DNA of 64,000 nucleotides. Source: Drosophila miranda. Taxonomy: Eukaryota > Arthropoda > Insecta > Diptera > Drosophilidae. Below the pieces are notes generated by a model. It was not told the DNA's origin. It searched no databases and worked only from the letters and a program-made list of their open reading frames with translations. This document shows, in pieces, positions 29,201 through 38,607 of the stretch (position 1 is the first letter of the stretch; each line of letters starts with the position of its first letter). The translations under genes were made by a program, and so were the position numbers. The DNA lies in assembly GCF_003369915.1 (NCBI RefSeq), contig NC_046676.1:16102001-16166000 (forward strand), in the 5' to 3' direction.

Positions 29201-32200
29201 GATTTTGAAATGTTTGGAAGATCCCATAAAATGTTAACTATCGTAACTAACTCAGTTCGGGGTCTTTTATCCAGTGTTTCCCCATTTAGTATGCCGCAAA
29301 CTTCGTGCAGTGTATTGGGCCATGGCCGGCGGTCTGTGGATTCCTCGCGTAAGTTGTCTGCACGAAAGCGAAAGATGAAATCATGCGGTCTACAGAGTGC
29401 TTTCAAAGGTGGAACAGGGATTTGGCCCTGGGTGTAGATAGGTGGATAGGTGTGTTCTGAGAGTGTGAGCGTTTGCAGCATGTGTGCCACATTGCCACAT
29501 GGCGCATTGCCGTATACACGACTACCGCGACGACAACGACGACTGTTTGTTTGCTTCTTTGTTTACAGCTGGTGTTTTCCTTTTCGGCTATTTATATTAT
29601 TTTTGAGATTTTTTCTGGCAAGATGGTTTATTATTTTGCGCTTATTTCTAATTTTTTGCCCATCATCACAGGTCTTATTTATTTCTGCTGAGATTTATGC
29701 CCAATATCAGAGCTGCAAGTTAATGTGGCGCGTTATGGCGCCACAAAGTTACAGTTTCGTTTCGTTTTCGCCTGGGATTATGTAAAGTTATGCGGACCCC
29801 GGACCCAGCCAATCTCCCCCCACGGTCATGCCAATAAACTGAAGAGAGGAGCCCGGCACATATAAAACAATTTGCCTACAAAAGAGCCTCCACCGCTGCC
29901 TCATTTCGGATCCAGCAATTTAAAATTGTTTATAAAACAGGGCCACATAGTACACATGAGCATAAAACTTGCATGAAAAGATGCGATGCTGAGGATGGAG
30001 CTGGAGCTGGAGCCGGTGCCGGTGCCGGTGCCGGATCGGGAGTGGTGGCCACAATAGCTCCCAGAGGTCGGCATTAAATTCTGCTGCTGGCCTATATAAG
30101 CCCGGCCAGGGTTGGGCTGGGCCCTAACTACACCATGGGGACAGCAATTGATGATAGTCTGAGGCCAGAGATATGTATCCGGAGCCAAAGCCGAGCCAGG
30201 AGCGGATGCTGAGGCTGAAACTGAAGCTAAAGCCAAAGCCAAAGCGAATGCTCCGGGATATAAAAGGACTTAGTCGCATGTTAACGCAACGCCTACGCAA
30301 ATCCATAACAGCAAGGGCAACAGCAACAGGAGCTAGACCTGAACCAGGAGCAAGACCAGGACCAGGACCAGGAGTAACAGCCACCCCCGCAATGCACTGC
30401 ATCTGCTGGATGGCCCGGGGAGGTCTGGTAATGCGGCTGATGCCTCCCCAAAGTCAGCTTCCCCTCAATGCCCTGGCTCCCATTATGAAGTCATAAACGC
30501 ACATGCAGCCTGGCCCAAAATTGGAAGAGCCCGAAGGGGGATGAGCCCCGGGTCGGGCCCGGGCCCCAGCAACCTCCATCTTCATCTCCTGCGACTACGA
30601 GCTGTGCCCCCAGCTCTGGTTTTTTTAGCACATGTAAAAATGCTTGTTATCAAGAAGGAAACGAAAACATAAAGAAGACCAGGGCAATTGTAGAGGGGGG
30701 AGCAGACACAAAAAAAAATTAAACATCGAGATGTGGACAATTTTCGGGCATAGCCCGGAGCTTAAACTGTTATTACCAGGAGGAGGCGGGACAAGGACAC
30801 CCTCACCCATTGGCAAGCGGGAAGCAGGGCGAGTCCTTCTGCTGTTTATGAGTTGTAAAGCCGTAGTCAGACAATAGCCAGGTCCTGCAACACATGAGAG
30901 CAAAGCCGGAGGCCATATTACGAGCCTGGTCTAGTTTGCCGTTTTGAACAGAAAGATAAATCGGGGGGAACACCAGCGCCATTCTGGATGTCAATGGTCT
31001 GTGGTGGCTCCCTATGCCTGGCTGCATTTTATATTTATCCCCTGGTGTGCCCCTCGTAATATGTGCCTGAGTTTGTGCCACAATTCAGAGGAGTAAAGTG
31101 TGTGGAAAGTCATTTTCTCAGGTGAGTTGTGGATCCTCAATTGCGAAAATATGCTTGGGCAATAAAAGCGCTGCAAGAAGAGTAATGGGTCTGCAATCTT
31201 CAAAAATTAGACATCTTTCATTCAATGTCATTTTTGTAAAGCAAAGAATTACGGAAATTCCTAAACTTTTATCAATTACAACCGAAACTCTTTAAAATTG
31301 CACTGGAGTTAGACGAGAAAAATACCAAGAGCTAGAAAAACGCGTATCAATATGGTATCAAGAATTATTTAGCTGTTGATTTTCAGCTTCACATTACATG
31401 TTTTGTACGCCTTTGCCGTGACGGCCTCAGAACCTCTTCAATGCTCAGACCATTTCACGCCCGGCTCCTCTTTTCTGGTTACTTTTATTCTATTCATCAA
31501 GTGCCTTACATTCTGCTTTTACCCTGGGCATGTATATACTCGTATTTGGAAGTAAGATGAAACGCGTTTGTTCCTGCAGCCAGCCCTGTTCGATTCGATG
31601 ATAATGCCGTGGGGTGTTAGACTAATTGAATGGCTTGCTCCATTGGTTGTACTGCCTGCCAGCTTGTCCGCCATCTTTCGATCTCAAATTTCGCTGCCTT
31701 CGAGTATTACAAAGGGCCACGCGTCAATTAGACTGAAGTGCATGTAAAATGTGTTTTAAAAGCCGGGCCAATATTATCTTACTTTGCTCTCTGGATGGTA
31801 TCAGCCAACAATCGCCCGAGCGAAGTCCGCGCCCAGGGTGGCAGCACGTGCCCAGGGCTTTTAAGACATACATTCCGCACGAGTTTAAAGCGCCAGTTAA
31901 AGACGAAACTGCGATTCCTAACTACTCGCTCGAAAGGAGGCAAAAGTTCGGTTTGGGCTTTGGCAGCACATTTCTGGCATACTTCACACAATCTACTGAT
32001 GAAGTCAACTGGAAGACTCGCATTTCTTTGATGTTTCGACAGCAATTGCAGACACACACACACACACATACACACTCATACAGCACAAACCCTGATACAT
32101 CAAAATACCCCCTAATATACAAAGAGCAACTCAACGCACAGAAAGGATGCTATTTGTATAGATGTCTTTGGCGCATTTCAAAGGCCACAGCTTCAAAAGC

Positions 32201-33237
32201 CCCGAAAATGACCTTTGTGTGCGGCAGGAGCTGTGGCCAGCCATAAAAGAAGCCACTAAATAGTAATTTACTAAATTAGTTTGTTCTTCTAATTACCGGC
32301 AAGCCGAGCAAACCCAAGGCAGCGAACCAGAGCTCTTTCCACTCTTTCGACCTCATCCCACTGCTGCTTTCACTGCCGCTACTGCCCTTTGCGGGCCATT
32401 ACAAATTTCGTAATTACTCTAAAAGGATTTCAATTAAGGTTTGAAATCGCATTAGGACTAAATTAAAATGTGTGCGCCACATCATAACATATAATAATAA
32501 TAATATAATATATATAAGTAATAATGATATTCATAAATAATGATGCTGTTAATGGGAATCGTATATGGAAAAAAACATCCCATTCCACACAGTGTCATCA
32601 AAATGAAATTACTAAATATTCGAATAATCTGTCCGCCCAGACTGATGGCGCAGTCGACTTTTTTCCAATTAAAATATGCATCAGTGTGAGCGAACCAATT
32701 AATCAAGATATATTTCATTACAAATGCAATAGGTAAATTAATTTTGTGTGGCTTTTAACGCCCGTTCCATTGCATGCATTTGAAATTTAGCTCAACAAAT
32801 GAATCATTGTCAAGCAGATAGCTGCAATAATTACCAGAGACCAAAAATCAAATGCCCTAATAAATATTTTTGATTGATTAGAAATTTCATTTGGTTGTAC
32901 ATACATATGTAAAAATATACACGTGTATATAACGCTATATAGCAAATTCGCATTAACAATAATTAGAATTAGTATACCTGTACATTTGCAATACGTAGTT
33001 TTTTCTCAACTTAGTATTTTTTTGCAAAACAATATTTGAGCCAGATCCCAATATTTTTGAATAATTTATTCAGCCACTAAAGCGAGGAGCAGTCAAGCAG
33101 CCAGCTTTTAGAGCTATACAATTTACACACGGTGTGTAAAATAGATAATTAGACTGATCCCGAGAATCAGACCTTTGTATTAGCTCCGACCAATGACAAA
33201 TTCGTAGAGTCACGCGAAGTGACAATAAAAATCTACC
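14217..33237. other. 19-kb gene-poor stretch with no recognisable gene
   Basis: No exon chain, conserved domain or RNA gene is visible on either strand. Long open frames (16164-16787 plus; 27994-28755 minus with 27845-28435 plus antisense to it) have no start context, splice partners or family resemblance. Simple repeats include a CACCG pentamer run near 18675-18703, GGGAAT hexamers near 24950-25010, and GAGCCA/AGGACC hexamers at 30170-30375. A 9-bp hairpin (GAAAACTAT...ATAGTTTTC) lies near 22830-22860. The likely role is intergenic regulatory DNA or introns of a gene beyond the window. Confidence 0.55.
18675..18703. repeat. CACCG pentamer microsatellite
   Basis: About five to six tandem CACCG/CCGCA units read directly. 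Nothing coding is associated with it. Confidence 0.85.
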
Positions 33238-33245
33238 TATAAATA
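33208..33245 (+). promoter_or_regulatory. OBP-A promoter: shared TCACGYGAAGT block and TATA box
   Basis: TATAAATA at 33238-33245 lies about 53 nt before the ATG. Thirty bases upstream is AGTCACGCGAAGT (33208-33220). OBP-B and the decayed OBP-B' carry the same block as AGTCACGTGAAGT at 34119-34131 and 34913-34925. All three promoters also share AATCAGACC further upstream, so they are homologous. Confidence 0.7.
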
Positions 33246-33297
33246 TGGGATGCACGGCCGGAGCCGGAGACATAAGCAAAGTAAACAACCTAGGAGA

Positions 33298-33755
33298 ATG
33301 AGGACTACACTGGCATTGACGCTGCTGTTCGGCTGCCTAACAGCGAGCTTTGTGGTGAGTGGAACTGTGGTTGGAAGTGGGAGGCGACTGAGATTATTCT
33401 TCTCCAGAAAGCGACGGATGTGAAGAATCCTGAAGAAATTATGAAAAAATGCGTGACCGATTTGGGAGTGACTGAGCAGGACGTTTTGGATCTGAAGCTG
33501 GGCAAGGTGAAGCCGGCAGACGTCAAGGACAACGTGAAGTGTACCGCCCAGTGCGTGATGGTGGCAAGTGGATATATGGATGCGAAAGGAAACCTGCTGA
33601 AGGACAAGATCAAGAAGCAATACGCCGACCATCCCCAAAAGGATGTAATTAATAAGGCCCTGGAGGTCTGTGGAGGCATAAAGGGAGCCAATGCCTGCGA
33701 CACCGCTTTCCAAATCGTCTACTGCGTCCAGACCCATGGCCACTCATTCCAATAA
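33298..33755 (+). CDS. OBP-A: Obp56-cluster odorant-binding protein (two exons)
   Basis: A secreted PBP/GOBP-family protein. Exon 1 (33298-33354) encodes a 19-residue signal peptide, MRTTLALTLLFGCLTASFV. A 53-bp intron (33355-33407, GTGAGT...CTCCAG) follows in phase 0. Exon 2 (33408-33755) begins KATDVKNPEEIMKKC and ends HGHSFQ before the stop. The total is 134 residues. The six conserved cysteines are in register (KKC, VKC, AQC, EVC, NAC, VYC), with C2-x3-C3 and C5-x8-C6 intact. A polyadenylation signal AATAAA lies at 33926-33931. It resembles the Obp56e/f/g/i side of the Obp56 cluster rather than Obp56a or Obp56d, and several melanogaster members of that side are seminal-fluid proteins. I cannot fix the orthologue from memory, so no symbol is given. 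Confidence 0.9.
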
Positions 33756-34118
33756 GACACTGTCGCCAAAAACAAAATACAATTATAGAACCAAAAACAT
33801 AAAAATTCAAAAACTGGCATAATATTCCAGTAGAATTTTGTTGGAAAAGAGCATAAAGAATAATAGCAGCTATTCATGTTAATATACAATCATTAGTTAG
33901 CAAAATATCTCTTAAGAGGAGGCATAATAAAGAATTTCAAAACTACTACTACTTGTTTAAAGATGCGTCTCCATATTCTTGAATAATTAATGAACAATAT
34001 ACACGCTGGTTAAAATAGATAATATTTTGTACGAATCCCAGAAATCAGACCCCGGCGCGTGATCGATGCATCGATTCGGCTCGGATAATGTGAAACAAAA
34101 GGCTTGGCGAATTCCGAT

Positions 34119-34150
34119 AGTCACGTGAAGTTCAGCGCCAGCTATATAAG
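34119..34150 (+). promoter_or_regulatory. OBP-B promoter: CACGTG block and TATA box
   Basis: TATATAAG at 34143-34150, with AGTCACGTGAAGT (a CACGTG E-box) at 34119-34131. A 14-bp perfect palindrome ATCGATGCATCGAT lies at 34062-34075. The B' copy downstream keeps the E-box block, but its TATA position reads CTCTAAGA. Confidence 0.7.
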
Positions 34151-34194
34151 GCCAGGTCGAGCGAAAAGATCAGAGAACTGAAGAAACAAGAAGA

Positions 34195-34599
34195 ATGAAG
34201 ACTACGCTGGCATTGACGGTGCTGCTCGGTTGCCTAACAGCGCACTTTGTGGTGAATGCATGGAGTGTGGTGAATACTGAATATGAATATCATCTTATGA
34301 GGTTACATCTTAACTGCATTGCTGAGAACGGGTTAGATTTAGATGGTCATGCATACCTATATGACTTAGTACACGGCAAGGAGAATCCACCCGAGACCAC
34401 GAACAAGATCAAGTGTGCCGCAAAGTGCTTGTTCCTGGTACATGGAATAATCTATTCGAATGGAAATGTGGCGCCCGTTTATAAGAGAGATGAGCATACT
34501 AACGCTTTGGAGGAGTGTGCAAGACGTCAGAAGAAAACTTCAAATGACTGCGACAGTGCGTACCAGCTCTACCACTGCTGGGTGGGCCCAATTAAATAA
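34195..34599 (+). CDS. OBP-B: Obp56-cluster odorant-binding protein, single open exon
   Basis: An open frame of 134 residues whose signal peptide MKTTLALTVLLGCLTAHFVV is nearly the same as that of OBP-A. The mature part keeps six cysteines (LNC, IKC, AKC, EEC, NDC, YHC) with C2-x3-C3 and C5-x8-C6, although C4-x10-C5 is longer than usual. OBP-A has an intron after FV. Here the matching donor GTGAGT reads GTGAAT, and the frame runs straight through the old intron position (residues about 20-36). Either the intron has become coding, or a weak non-obvious splice is used. ATTAAA at 34616-34621 is the likely polyadenylation signal. A TATA box and short 5' leader support expression. It diverges strongly from OBP-A, with different lengths between C1-C2 and C4-C5. 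Confidence 0.8.
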   Translation: MKTTLALTVLLGCLTAHFVVNAWSVVNTEYEYHLMRLHLNCIAENGLDLDGHAYLYDLVHGKENPPETTNKIKCAAKCLFLVHGIIYSNGNVAPVYKRDEHTNALEECARRQKKTSNDCDSAYQLYHCWVGPIK

Positions 34600-34680
34600 G
34601 AACTTTTGTAGTTCAATTAAAGCATATTCATATATGGTACATATGTATTAAATATATAAGCTTTATGTTTGATTGACATG

Positions 34681-34760
34681 GTAAGGCTCTGGAGGTTTGC
34701 GGAGGCGTAAATGCCAATGCCTGCGACACCGCATTCCAGATAGTCGACTCAATCCAATAA
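34681..34760 (+). pseudogene. OBP-A' remnant: 3' end of a second OBP-A copy
   Basis: About 80 bp match the last 105 bp of OBP-A (33651-33755): AAGGCTCTGGAGGTTTGCGG, GCCAATGCCTGCGACACCGC and CCAATAAGACAC all recur. The segment between GTCTACTGC and CATTCC of OBP-A is deleted. No signal-peptide exon or earlier exon-2 sequence remains. It sits exactly where an OBP-A copy would lie relative to the B' copy that follows. This shows that the ancestral duplication unit was the A+B pair. Confidence 0.8.
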
Positions 34761-34791
34761 GACACGATTGTTAAAAACACATTCCTTTAGG

Positions 34792-35383
34792 AATATACAC
34801 GGTGGTTGAAACAATAATAATTGGGTCGAATCGCAGAAATCAGACCTTGGCGCGTGATCGATGTATCGATTCGGCTCGGATAATATGAAAAAAAGGCTTG
34901 GCGAATTCCGATAGTCACGTGAAGTACAGCGCTAGCTCTAAGATCGGAAGCAGGTCGAGCGAAAAGATCAGAGATCTGAAGAACTAAGAAGAATGAAGAC
35001 TACGCTGGCATTGACTGTCCTGTCGGTCCGGATGTCCTGTCCAACTGTCGGTTGCCTAACACTTTAAGAATGTAGGGGTCAACTGCATGGCTGAGAACGG
35101 GGTAGCTAATAAAGATTTTGATGACCTCCTGAGCTAGAGACTGGCAAGGAGAATCCGCCGACACCACGGACGCGGTCAAGTGTTCTGCAACGGGCTTGTC
35201 CTTTTCACGGGGATGGACTTTGTCGAATGGCACACTGGCGGACCTTCCCGAAATCGATGAGGATATTAAAAGTTTTTTTGAGTGTGGAAAACGTCAGAAG
35301 AAATCTTAAATGCCTGCGACAACGCCTACCAGCTCTACTTCTGCCTTCATGGGCGTAATGGACATAAAGTAATTCAACAATAG
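34792..35383 (+). repeat. Tandem duplication unit 2 (OBP-B' with promoter)
   Basis: Second copy of the unit described at 33996-34599. The promoter palindrome is retained with one change (ATCGATGTATCGAT, 34857-34870). Gene decay is confined mostly to the coding part and the TATA box. Confidence 0.8.
34993..35383 (+). pseudogene. OBP-B' : decayed second copy of OBP-B
   Basis: It starts with the same leader as OBP-B (GAAGAATGAAGACTACGCTGG) and keeps recognisable pieces: VNCMAENGV around C1, a KCSAT-like stretch around C2, a GKRQKKS segment near C4, and NAYQLYFC at C6. Several in-frame stops and indels break the reading frame within and after the signal peptide, and the promoter TATA is lost. 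An AATAAA at 35388-35393 remains. The 5' flank from 34792 matches the OBP-B flank from 33996. This is a host pseudogene. I see no way for it to encode an OBP. Confidence 0.85.
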
Positions 35384-35583
35384 TTCAAATAAAGAAAGCG
35401 CAGTTTTATGTGTATCAACTATATAAAGATTTGAAAATTGTTTCTCTTCCTATCTTCAAACTGTTCGATAAAATATAAGCATCCCAGATGAGTGTGCCAT
35501 ATATTCTCTCCTAACAATTTCCAAGAATCTGTGGTCGCCTATTTGAAAAATATTCCATCAAAACTCTGCAAAATGCTAGCTAT

Positions 35584-36760
35584 TTAATTACTTTGCAGCG
35601 CCTTGCGAAAAAAAGGCAGTGAAAGCGCACTCATAAAATCATAGCCGTAGGCAACAATTTCAATCGAATTCTCAGGGTCGGGACACTCTTTGCTTTTCCC
35701 CAGCTCCTCCTTCAGCTTCAGCTCCAGCTCCAACTGCGTGTTCTTCCTCAACTCCTCAAGATGCTGGTGATGTTCCCGCTCCATTGTTGTTTTTCTTAGC
35801 GAAGACAAACCAAGTTTTCATATAAAGAGACGGCGTTTTTGGGTCTTGTTATGTGTGCATATTGTTATTTCGAGGAATTTTTAATTTCTTCATTGTGAAA
35901 ATATTTATTGAAACCGAGAAACGCCAAAGGCGCAGCCCCGCGTAAGAAGTTGGCGGACTACGAACCAAAAAAAAGGCAAGCTAAAACAGAACCCCCTAAG
36001 ATTGGAAAACTCTTGGCCCATATGAAACCGTCCGATAATTGAAAAGAAGGCAGAGTCGGACAACTGACTTTAAGCAAACTGTGATGGAGCTTAAAGAAAA
36101 ATTTTCTGTGGGGAGAACCACGACTGCGACTCCGACTCCGACTCCGAATCCGACTCAAACTTCCACTTTATTTCCTGGCCATTCCGTCCTTTTGGCATCT
36201 CCGGTAATAGCCACTGAAACCTGGGCAAACAAATTGAATGAAATCAACTCGTTAAAAAGTAAATAACTCTGATGAATGGATGAAATGCTCGTACACAAAA
36301 AGCAAACTCAACTTCCAGGTGGCCCCGGGTAGGATAGGCCAGTCCGGGATGGGGATAGGGATATGGCTGCCCAGGTGCCCCACAGAATCCAGGTGAGGTT
36401 CTTCGTTCTCGGCGCCGTTCTGTCAGTCAATTGAAAATGAAATACAAATAAAAATGCAAACAACGACCCCAACGCATTGGCGTCATACAAATGTTGGCTA
36501 AGCACAAGGGAGGGGGTACTGCCGGCTCCAGTGTACGCCCCTGTCGGCGTCTGGACAGTCAAACAGGCCTGGTTGAGGAAATTAGTAGACAGCCCTTTCC
36601 CTATTCCGCCATCCGGCCGGAGGTCAAGTCGGGCAGCTCAAAGGAGCTGAAAAGTAGAAAAAGCAAAGGGGAGTCTAAAAGCCAGCAAGGCAGTGCAGAC
36701 AGGTCGTCGGGAGGGGGTGCAGCGACAGCTGCAGAGACGACGTTTTCCGGGGGAGAATAA
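35584..36760. other. Coding-like island of unknown identity, apparently broken
   Basis: Short frames here have protein-like composition unlike the surrounding DNA. On the minus strand, 35584-35770 reads as a charged coiled-coil-like peptide starting MEREHHQHLEELRKNTQ and ending FFRKALQSN. On the plus strand, 35887-36034 contains KKLADYEPKKRQAKTEP and KIGKLLAHMKPSD. A following plus frame to 36266 is rich in TPTPTPN and ends NKLNEINSLKSK. At 36491-36760 a plus frame ends in a Lys/Ser-rich then Gly-rich tail (KELKSRKSKGESKSQQG). The frames do not join into one gene on one strand, so it looks like a decayed or rearranged gene or an unrecognised element. I recognise no family and assign no function. 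Confidence 0.4.
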
Positions 36761-38570
36761 GTTTCCATTCGCATTCATCGATGAACTTTCAATAACAGAA
36801 CTTTACTCTGCCGCTTTGTTATGGGCCCGAGGCTTTCCTTTTCAAGGATATGACATTGAATTGCACTGGTTGCCAGCCCAAGTGCACTGAAGTTGGTGGC
36901 AGTTCTGCTTGAAAGTTACTCTTGACAGGGATAAGAGCTCTCGCGAACCGATGAAAACCATCTGAATGAGGCAGTTGTGGTGCATACTATTATGAGATTG
37001 AACTGAAACTCAGCTTTAATCCTTAGATGTCTGCCACTTCTTTAACTAAAATCCATGGAACTGCTCAACCAAACACACCATATAACTTTCCCTCTGTACA
37101 TCTAGCACATTATAGTTTTCCATAGTCACACCCAAAGTCATAAACTTAATTACATTGCTTTAGCTTTTGGCAAACACAATCGCTGTCAAACACGTAGCCT
37201 GGCAACAAGATTTTCCCTGCTGTTGAGTGCACCTGCTCCAAACAAACCGCAGTTTATGAAAAGCAAAAGCCAAGTTACTGATGCCCCTGCTGCTGCCAAT
37301 GGCAAAAACAGGAAATATGTATGAGCCAAAACCAAACCGAACCCCAGCCACCAACCATGGCAGCGACTATAAGGAAATGCAACCCCACCGAATCCCATCC
37401 ATTCCCCGATCAGCAACATCAGCAGCAGCATCAGCGTCAGCCCAACAGCAGAACCCAACTCCACGCAAACGAAGTCAAAACCCATTCAACAACAGTTTCG
37501 CATAATTGTAAATTCAAGTGGAAATGAATGAATTTACGCTGAACTCGACAGAAAATACCAGCAGCGAATGTTGCTGTTGCTGTTGATGCTGGTGGTAGTA
37601 TGGTCCCAAAACAGGTAACACAGTGAAGAAGGTAAGGGACGCTGATGGCAATGACGATGACGATGGTGGCAATGCTAACGGTTACGTTTCCCAATGGCGC
37701 ACAAACAATATGGCGCCAGAGTCAGGGTCGGAAGTGGGAGCTATTGCGGGTTGGCAGGAGCTGAAACGGGACCTGGAGCTGCCACGGAATCACGTTGCTT
37801 GCATATTTTCATTCATTCATTTCAACGTCAACGTCTGCCGGGGACGGGGACGAGCCGGGACTATGCGACTGGAGTTATGGAATGCATAACGGGTTGTTCT
37901 GCTCCCCGTATGTACTCTTACTTCTCTATCTGCATCTGTATCTGTGAACTCCAGCAGCATTTGAATGTGCTCACTTCTGATAGTAGAAGGGTAGTAGAAG
38001 GGCCTTCAAGTATTTACGCCTTTATTTATTTAACATTTCAATTGCATATTTTCGCACAAAAGCGCGTGCCAAAGCGAAAGGATGCGGTAGAAGAGAGTCC
38101 CGACAATGGCAATGGTAATGGCAATGCCAGCAATTCTAACTGTGCTATGGCTGGGTCCTCAAAACACCCACAAATAGCTGGAAGTCTTACACGCGACCCA
38201 TCCTGAAGTGTCCACAGCCAAAAGGCATTGCACCCAATCAAAAATGCTCGTTTTGCTGCATCCTTGGATAGGATTCAAACGTGGAAATAAGTATATCGTA
38301 AGAACAGGGATGAAGTCTATGCATTGTCTACACATATGTTTAAAGTACTCTTTATGGGATCGGATATATTTTCAATTATGCAGTTTTCCCTTAGTAAGTT
38401 CATTAAATGCAGCATATTTGATCGAGATTGTTGTTTGTATTTTTGCCAAGGATTCGTAGATGCAAGTGACAGATTGATGGGCATGCCAAACATCATGTCC
38501 TGTTTATATAGTCTAGAAGAATACTTTCATTTTTCTTGAAGCCTCCATCCCCCCCTGTTCCATTCCGACC

Positions 38571-38606
<36 letters not shown>
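38571..38606. repeat. CAT trinucleotide microsatellite
   Basis: Twelve uninterrupted CAT units, read directly. Confidence 0.97.

Positions 38607-38607
<1 letters not shown>

Larger units (their letters stand above)
33996..34599 (+). repeat. Tandem duplication unit 1 (OBP-B with promoter)
   Basis: The block beginning AATATACACGCTGGTT at 33996 matches the block beginning AATATACACGGTGGTT at 34792. Alignment continues through the promoter and gene into 35383 at an offset of about 796-798 bp. The upstream partners (OBP-A and its remnant) extend the duplication leftward. Confidence 0.8.

Noticed and set aside
33420-33755. OBP-A read as a gene starting at 33420
   Set aside because: That frame lacks an ATG and signal peptide. 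Splicing to the exon at 33298-33354 gives both and restores the family length.
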